Source: an uncultured Bacteroidales bacterium (lineage in GTDB: Bacteria; Bacteroidota; Bacteroidia; Bacteroidales; P3). Taken from it: a DNA stretch of 64,000 nucleotides. Positions 60,277-64,000 of this stretch are shown piece after piece; within the stretch, counting starts at the first letter, position 1, and every line of letters starts with the position of its first letter. The DNA lies in contig OMXC01000004.1 of assembly GCA_900314925.1 (NCBI GenBank), forward strand, positions 44,304 through 108,303, read 5' to 3'. Below the pieces are notes generated by a model. It saw nothing but the letters and a program-made list of their open reading frames with translations, was not told the DNA's origin and did not search any database. The translations under genes were made by a program, and so were the position numbers.

Positions 60277-61766
60277 TGCTTACCGCCACACACATCATAG
60301 GCATACTACTCACCGTCGGCCTGCTGCTGTCGGTGAGCCTCCTCTCGGGCCGCAAGGTGAAGGACGCACGCAGTTTCACCACCGGCGGCCGCGCGGGCTC
60401 ATGGATGGTCTGCGGCGCCATCCTCGGCACCCTCGTGGGCGGCCAGAGCACCATCGGCACAGCCCAGCTGGCCTTCTCCTTCGGCCTCTCGGCCTGGTGG
60501 TTCACCATCGGCGCCGCCCTCGGCGCTCTGGTGCTGGGCCTTGTCTACGCCGCCCCCTTACGCCGCAGCGGATGCTCCACCCTCATGGAGGTGGTGCGCC
60601 AGCAGTATGGCCGCCGCGCCGAAACGGTGGGCTCCATCCTCTTCCTTGTGGGCATATTCATCAGCATCACCTCGCAGCTCCTCTCCTCGTCGGCCATGCT
60701 CAGCAGCCTCTTCGGTCTGCCCGTGGGGTGGGCCTTGGCCATAGGCGCCCTCCTCATAGCCGCCATGGTGCTCGGCGGCGGCATACGCAGCGCAGGGGCT
60801 GGCGGCATAGTCAAACTGGTGCTGCTCTACGTCAGCTCGCTGGCGGCAGGCATCGCCGTGTGGCACATAGGCCACGGCCTCGGCGGCATACGCGACAGCA
60901 TTGCGCAGATATACGCATCGCCGCAGCTGGCGGCGTTGAACGACATCACCTGTGCCGAGGACATCCACCGCCGCTACGGCACCTTCCTCGCCCGCGGCCC
61001 GCTGAAAGACCTCGGCGGCTGCCTCTCGCTCACACTCGGCGTCGTCTGCACGCAGACCTACGCACAAGGCATCTGGTCGGCAGCCACGACGCGCAAGGCG
61101 AAACTCGGCGCCGTCTACTGCGCCGCCCTCATACCGCTCATTGGCGCCGCCTGCACCCTCGTGGGCATGTACATGCGCGGCCACTACGTGACGGCCGATG
61201 AACTCTCGGCCCTCCAAGCCGCAGGCTGTCAGCTGCCAGAGGGCGTCGGCGTGCTGGAGAACTCGCTGCAGGCATTCCCAACCTTCATCCTGGCACACCT
61301 GCCAGCATGGCTCGGCGGCATAGCCCTCGGAGCCATGCTGGTCAATATCCTTGGCTGCGGCAGCGGCCTGGTGCTCGGCGCCGCCACCATCCTCACGCGC
61401 GACGTCTACGGCAACCTGCTGTCGCTCCTGCGCCGCACCCCGCGCCTCGGCCAGCTGACCCAGACGCGCCTCTCCATCCTCCTCCTGCTGGCTCTGGCCG
61501 TCGTGGCGGCACATTTCGTACAAGGCTCTTTCATCAACGACCTCGGCTTCCTCTCCCTCGGCCTCCGAGCAGCGGCGCTACTGCTGCCTTTGAGTTTTGC
61601 CCTGTGGTTGCCAGGCATGTTCAAACCACACGCCGTCACAGCAAGCATGGCAGTGGGTACAGCGGCGATGCTCACCGCTGGCCTAACGGATCTCCCCGGC
61701 GATGCCATGTACTATGGCCTCGCCGCTTCGGCCATCACCCTCTTGCCTGGACTACGGCGCCGCTGA
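60276..61766 (+). CDS. Sodium:solute symporter family transporter
   Basis: The 496-aa protein has the SSS plan with about 13 helices. ILGTLVGGQSTIGTAQLAF matches the helix where the sodium site and substrate meet; ARSFTTGGRAGSWMVCGA is the usual start. The substrate cannot be told. Coupled to the lipoprotein before it. It ends six bases from the metal permease on the other strand with no terminator between. Confidence 0.88.
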   Translation: MLTATHIIGILLTVGLLLSVSLLSGRKVKDARSFTTGGRAGSWMVCGAILGTLVGGQSTIGTAQLAFSFGLSAWWFTIGAALGALVLGLVYAAPLRRSGCSTLMEVVRQQYGRRAETVGSILFLVGIFISITSQLLSSSAMLSSLFGLPVGWALAIGALLIAAMVLGGGIRSAGAGGIVKLVLLYVSSLAAGIAVWHIGHGLGGIRDSIAQIYASPQLAALNDITCAEDIHRRYGTFLARGPLKDLGGCLSLTLGVVCTQTYAQGIWSAATTRKAKLGAVYCAALIPLIGAACTLVGMYMRGHYVTADELSALQAAGCQLPEGVGVLENSLQAFPTFILAHLPAWLGGIALGAMLVNILGCGSGLVLGAATILTRDVYGNLLSLLRRTPRLGQLTQTRLSILLLLALAVVAAHFVQGSFINDLGFLSLGLRAAALLLPLSFALWLPGMFKPHAVTASMAVGTAAMLTAGLTDLPGDAMYYGLAASAITLLPGLRRR

Positions 61767-61772
61767 AACAGC

Positions 61773-63047
61773 CTATTCTCCTCCGCCGACAACTCCGCGA
61801 AAGTCAAACCCCGCCTTCTCAACGGCGGCACGTACCTCTTCTTCCGAGGCCGTCCCGCTGACAGTGACGGTCTTGGCACCGAGGTTAACCTCTGCGTTGC
61901 TGACTCCTTTCAGCTGGCTTACCGCTTTCTCAACAGCAGCCTTGCAATGGTTGCAGTGCATCCCATCGACACCATACACCACCGTGCCGGCAGCAACAGT
62001 TTTCTTCTTAAACTTATCAAAGAATTTCATAGTCAATGCAAATAATATAAACGACACCAATAATACCGAACAAATACTGCGGAACAAGCTTGGGTGTTCT
62101 GACTCGGGGGCACAACATGCGCCATGCACCTCACCTCCACCTTGCACAATATCAACACCGAGGCCGAAAAAATTCACCATCAAGCCGAAAAGAACCGAGA
62201 ACACCACTATCGTCAGCAAGTATATCCAGGTAAACCTGCTACCCATAGACTTGCGTACCACCATAATTGATGCCAGATTGACTGCCGGGCCAGCCATGAG
62301 CATCACAAGCGCGGCACCCGGCGACAGCCCCTTCATCATCAGCGCGGCAGCAACAGGTATGCTGCCGGTGGAGCAGATGTACATCGGCACAGCAACCACA
62401 AGAATCACCAATATCTGCAACAGCGGTTGCGAACCGAACGTAAGGAAAAACTCATCGGGCACCGCCACATTGATGAGGGCTGCCAGAAGCAACCCGACAA
62501 TCAACCGGAGTCCTATATCCTGCATCATGCTGAAATAAGCATACTTCAGCACCCGCCATACTCGATTACCACGTTCCACACCGCATACAACTCCGTCAGA
62601 AGTACCGCCTTCCACACCGCTGGCAAAACGATTCACCAACAATCCGCCGCATATACCAGTCACCAAGGCGGCAACCGGACGCACCACAGCAAACCCCAAC
62701 CCCATCAATGAAAACGTGGCCAAAATAGAATCAATACCCGTCTGCGGAGTGGCAATGAGAAACGATGCCACAGCACCCTTCGACGCTCTCTCGTTCTTGA
62801 GACCTATGGCCGTCGGTATCACACCGCACGAACAAAGCGGCAACGGGATGCCAAGCAAAGCGGCATAAAGCACGGAAAACTTATTATCGCTCGACAGATA
62901 TCTGGAGTAAAAACCTTTCGGAACAAATACATGAAGCACCCCGGCAATTAGAAAGCCCAACAATAGATAAGGGCTCATCTCATTGATTACCGTCAGAAAC
63001 GATATCCAGAAATCATTCATATCATTCTTTATATCAAAATATTCCAC
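61773..63047 (-). CDS. SO_0444-type metal permease with C-terminal HMA domain
   Basis: The 424-aa protein has two permease halves with PLPLCSCGVIPTAIG and PMYICSTGSIPVAAALMMKG, the pattern of the SO_0444 (Cu/Zn efflux) and ArsP group, about eight to ten helices. At residues 355-424 a heavy-metal-associated domain with GMHCNHC is fused (VVYGVDGMHCNHCKAAVEKA). HACCAP near residue 308 adds a Cys pair. Role: export of copper, zinc or a similar soft metal. Promoter TACCTTTG on the minus strand at 63074-63081. Confidence 0.85.
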   Translation of the reverse strand: MEYFDIKNDMNDFWISFLTVINEMSPYLLLGFLIAGVLHVFVPKGFYSRYLSSDNKFSVLYAALLGIPLPLCSCGVIPTAIGLKNERASKGAVASFLIATPQTGIDSILATFSLMGLGFAVVRPVAALVTGICGGLLVNRFASGVEGGTSDGVVCGVERGNRVWRVLKYAYFSMMQDIGLRLIVGLLLAALINVAVPDEFFLTFGSQPLLQILVILVVAVPMYICSTGSIPVAAALMMKGLSPGAALVMLMAGPAVNLASIMVVRKSMGSRFTWIYLLTIVVFSVLFGLMVNFFGLGVDIVQGGGEVHGACCAPESEHPSLFRSICSVLLVSFILFALTMKFFDKFKKKTVAAGTVVYGVDGMHCNHCKAAVEKAVSQLKGVSNAEVNLGAKTVTVSGTASEEEVRAAVEKAGFDFRGVVGGGE

Positions 63048-63073
63048 AAAAATGCCCTTTCATTTTCGGCATG

Positions 63074-63081
63074 CAAAGGTA
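63074..63081 (-). promoter_or_regulatory. Promoter -7 box of the metal permease
   Basis: The minus strand reads TACCTTTG, 27 bases before the start codon. Confidence 0.65.
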
Positions 63082-63195
63082 CAAAAAAAACTCCACTGCA
63101 CCTCTTAGCAATCCTTTTGCACTACTATACAGCTTCCACAACGCTCATATCCACATCACGTATACCGCTAACTATCAGCATCATCACTTATACAC

Positions 63196-63249
63196 CTCAC
63201 CAAAAATGGTGAAATAATTTTGCCATATTGAAAAAAAGTAGTACTTTTG
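63196..63249 (+). promoter_or_regulatory. Ferredoxin promoter with palindromic operator candidate
   Basis: The 16-bp palindrome TCACCA-AAAA-TGGTGA (63196-63211) is followed by -33 TTTG (63218-63221) and -7 TACTTTTG (63242-63249), 20 bases apart. The palindrome is identical to that upstream of korD but one helical turn further from the -7 box. Confidence 0.75.
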
Positions 63250-63303
63250 CACCTGCTTTAAGCAAGAATATTGCAATATTAATCCTAAAAAAAAGAAAAC
63301 AAA

Positions 63304-63471
63304 ATGGCTTACAGAATTACTGACATCTGCGTTGCTTGCGGCACCTGCATCGATGAGTGCCCCGTCGGAGCTATCAGCGAAGGCGACATCTACAAGATCG
63401 ACGAGAACGCTTGCGTTAGCTGCGGTACCTGCGCTGGCGCTTGCCCCACCGGTGCCATCCAGGAGGGTTAA
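63304..63471 (+). CDS. 2[4Fe-4S] ferredoxin, clostridial type
   Basis: The 55-aa protein (MAYRITDICVACGTC...) has Cys 9, 12, 15, 19 and 37, 40, 43, 47, the two classical cluster motifs. It is the general low-potential electron carrier and the probable acceptor for the Kor and Ior enzymes in this window. Codon use is strongly biased. It has its own promoter and terminator. Confidence 0.97.
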   Translation: MAYRITDICVACGTCIDECPVGAISEGDIYKIDENACVSCGTCAGACPTGAIQEG

Positions 63472-63495
63472 TCGCTCACAGATTCAAGCAAAAAA

Positions 63496-63522
63496 GCCCA
63501 CGCTTTGCGTGGGCTTTTTTTT
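63496..63522 (+). terminator. Intrinsic terminator of the ferredoxin
   Basis: GCCCACGC, loop TTT, GCGTGGGC, then eight T. Confidence 0.92.
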
Positions 63523-63620
63523 ATATGATAAAGTATCCGATGGTGGGCAGAAATAGGCTTTTGCCGTCAACGCCAGGAAAATGAGGCAACCAAGACTCAT
63601 ATTGCAAAAAATAGACAAAA

Positions 63621-63651
63621 CAAAAAAAGGGAACCGAACTATCGGTTCCCT
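63621..63651 (-). terminator. Terminator of the rRNA operon
   Basis: On the minus strand AGGGAACCGA and TCGGTTCCCT form a 10-bp stem with a four-base loop, followed by a T run, right after 5S. Confidence 0.85.
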
Positions 63652-63660
63652 TAAAAAGAT

Positions 63661-63771
<111 letters not shown>

Positions 63772-63810
63772 AAAAGTAATGTTTTTGGCACATTGGCACA
63801 AGACATATAA

Positions 63811-63899
63811 GAGAAAGTGAAAATTGAAAGGTGAAAATTGAATTTATCGGGGTGTATTTGACGCAACCCATTTCAATTTTCAATTTTGAATTTTCAATT
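63811..63899. repeat. Word array in the 23S-5S spacer
   Basis: GTGAAAATTGAA words (63815-63842) and TCAATTT, TCAATTT, TGAATTT, TCAATTG heptamers (63871-63899) are inverted to each other. The same words occur in the coding region at 56392-56419. Confidence 0.75.
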
Positions 63900-63904
63900 G
63901 TACG

Positions 63905-64000
63905 GAAAGTCTTCGGGTAATTAGTACCGCTCGGCTTTGACATCGCTGCCTTTACACCTGCGGCCTATCGAGGTCGTAGTCTTCGACCACCCTGTGACGA
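63905..64000 (-). rRNA. rrl: 23S ribosomal RNA, 3' end (partial)
   Basis: On the minus strand the sequence includes GACCTCGATAGGCCGCAGG, TGTAAAGGCAGCGATGTCA and GAGCGGTACTAATTACCCG, the known 3' end of Bacteroidetes 23S rRNA. The gene continues beyond the window. Confidence 0.95.

Overview
The window is chromosomal DNA from an anaerobic, GC-rich member of the Bacteroidales (genus not assignable from sequence alone). The evidence is a set of Bacteroidales-type -7 promoter boxes (TAnnTTTG), lipoproteins and outer-membrane proteins of Bacteroidetes type, DUF4221, DUF3667 and YjiH families, an EF-G2-like paralog, two 2-oxoacid:ferredoxin oxidoreductases, a flavodiiron protein, and an rRNA operon end of Bacteroidetes type. 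No prophage, CRISPR array or intact insertion sequence was seen.

Layout. 1-1652: end of a secreted transglutaminase-like protein. 1715-4480 (minus): korDABC, 2-oxoglutarate:ferredoxin oxidoreductase. 4633-12771: a conserved protein of unknown function, a DUF389 membrane protein, a 1105-aa GLUG/glycine-rich surface protein and an EF-G-like factor with altered GTPase motifs. 12900-16300: an AT-rich islet with an arginine/agmatine deiminase-Sel1 fusion and an ATPase remnant between 36-bp direct repeats. 16323-33961: purine permease, tcdA, a CobW-type metallochaperone, hisS, comF, queA, pssA, an OmpA/TPR lipoprotein, an AddB-like nuclease, a sugar nucleotidyltransferase, glmS and ferritin. 34076-38431 (minus): rubredoxin, then an ECF sigma operon with several thiol-containing exported proteins that share one signal peptide cassette. 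38553-49853: ATPase, Hrb/flavodiiron oxygen-detoxifying pair, a possible UDG-fold protein, tRNA-His, membrane proteins, ribE, a DPP-type peptidase and a dolichol-phosphate-mannose-synthase-like glycosyltransferase. 50579-52828: iorAB. 52905-60276: hendecad-repeat protein, AraC regulator, a decapitated K+/H+ antiporter, and a second ECF operon (sigma gene interrupted by an amber codon) with lipoproteins. 60276-63471: SSS symporter, metal permease with HMA tail, 2[4Fe-4S] ferredoxin. 63661-64000 (minus): 5S and the 3' end of 23S rRNA.

How the genes work together. KorABCD and IorAB make reduced ferredoxin from 2-oxoacids; a dicluster ferredoxin lies at the right end, and its promoter and the kor promoter share a 16-bp palindrome. 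Rubredoxin, ferritin, Hrb and flavodiiron protein form an oxygen and iron protection group. Two ECF cassettes with the same three-gene order (sigma, membrane protein, small anchored paralog) are each followed by exported, cysteine-bearing proteins.

The most unusual content is non-coding. The window carries several families of degenerate tandem words: 11-bp arrays that hold exact register across an inverted-symmetry centre (5452-5594, 27831-27940, 43040-43149); a composite 320-bp element present twice in opposite orientation whose hairpin arms have changed together; and 7-bp or 8-bp word arrays that sit between operon genes and also inside reading frames. I know no description of these as one system.
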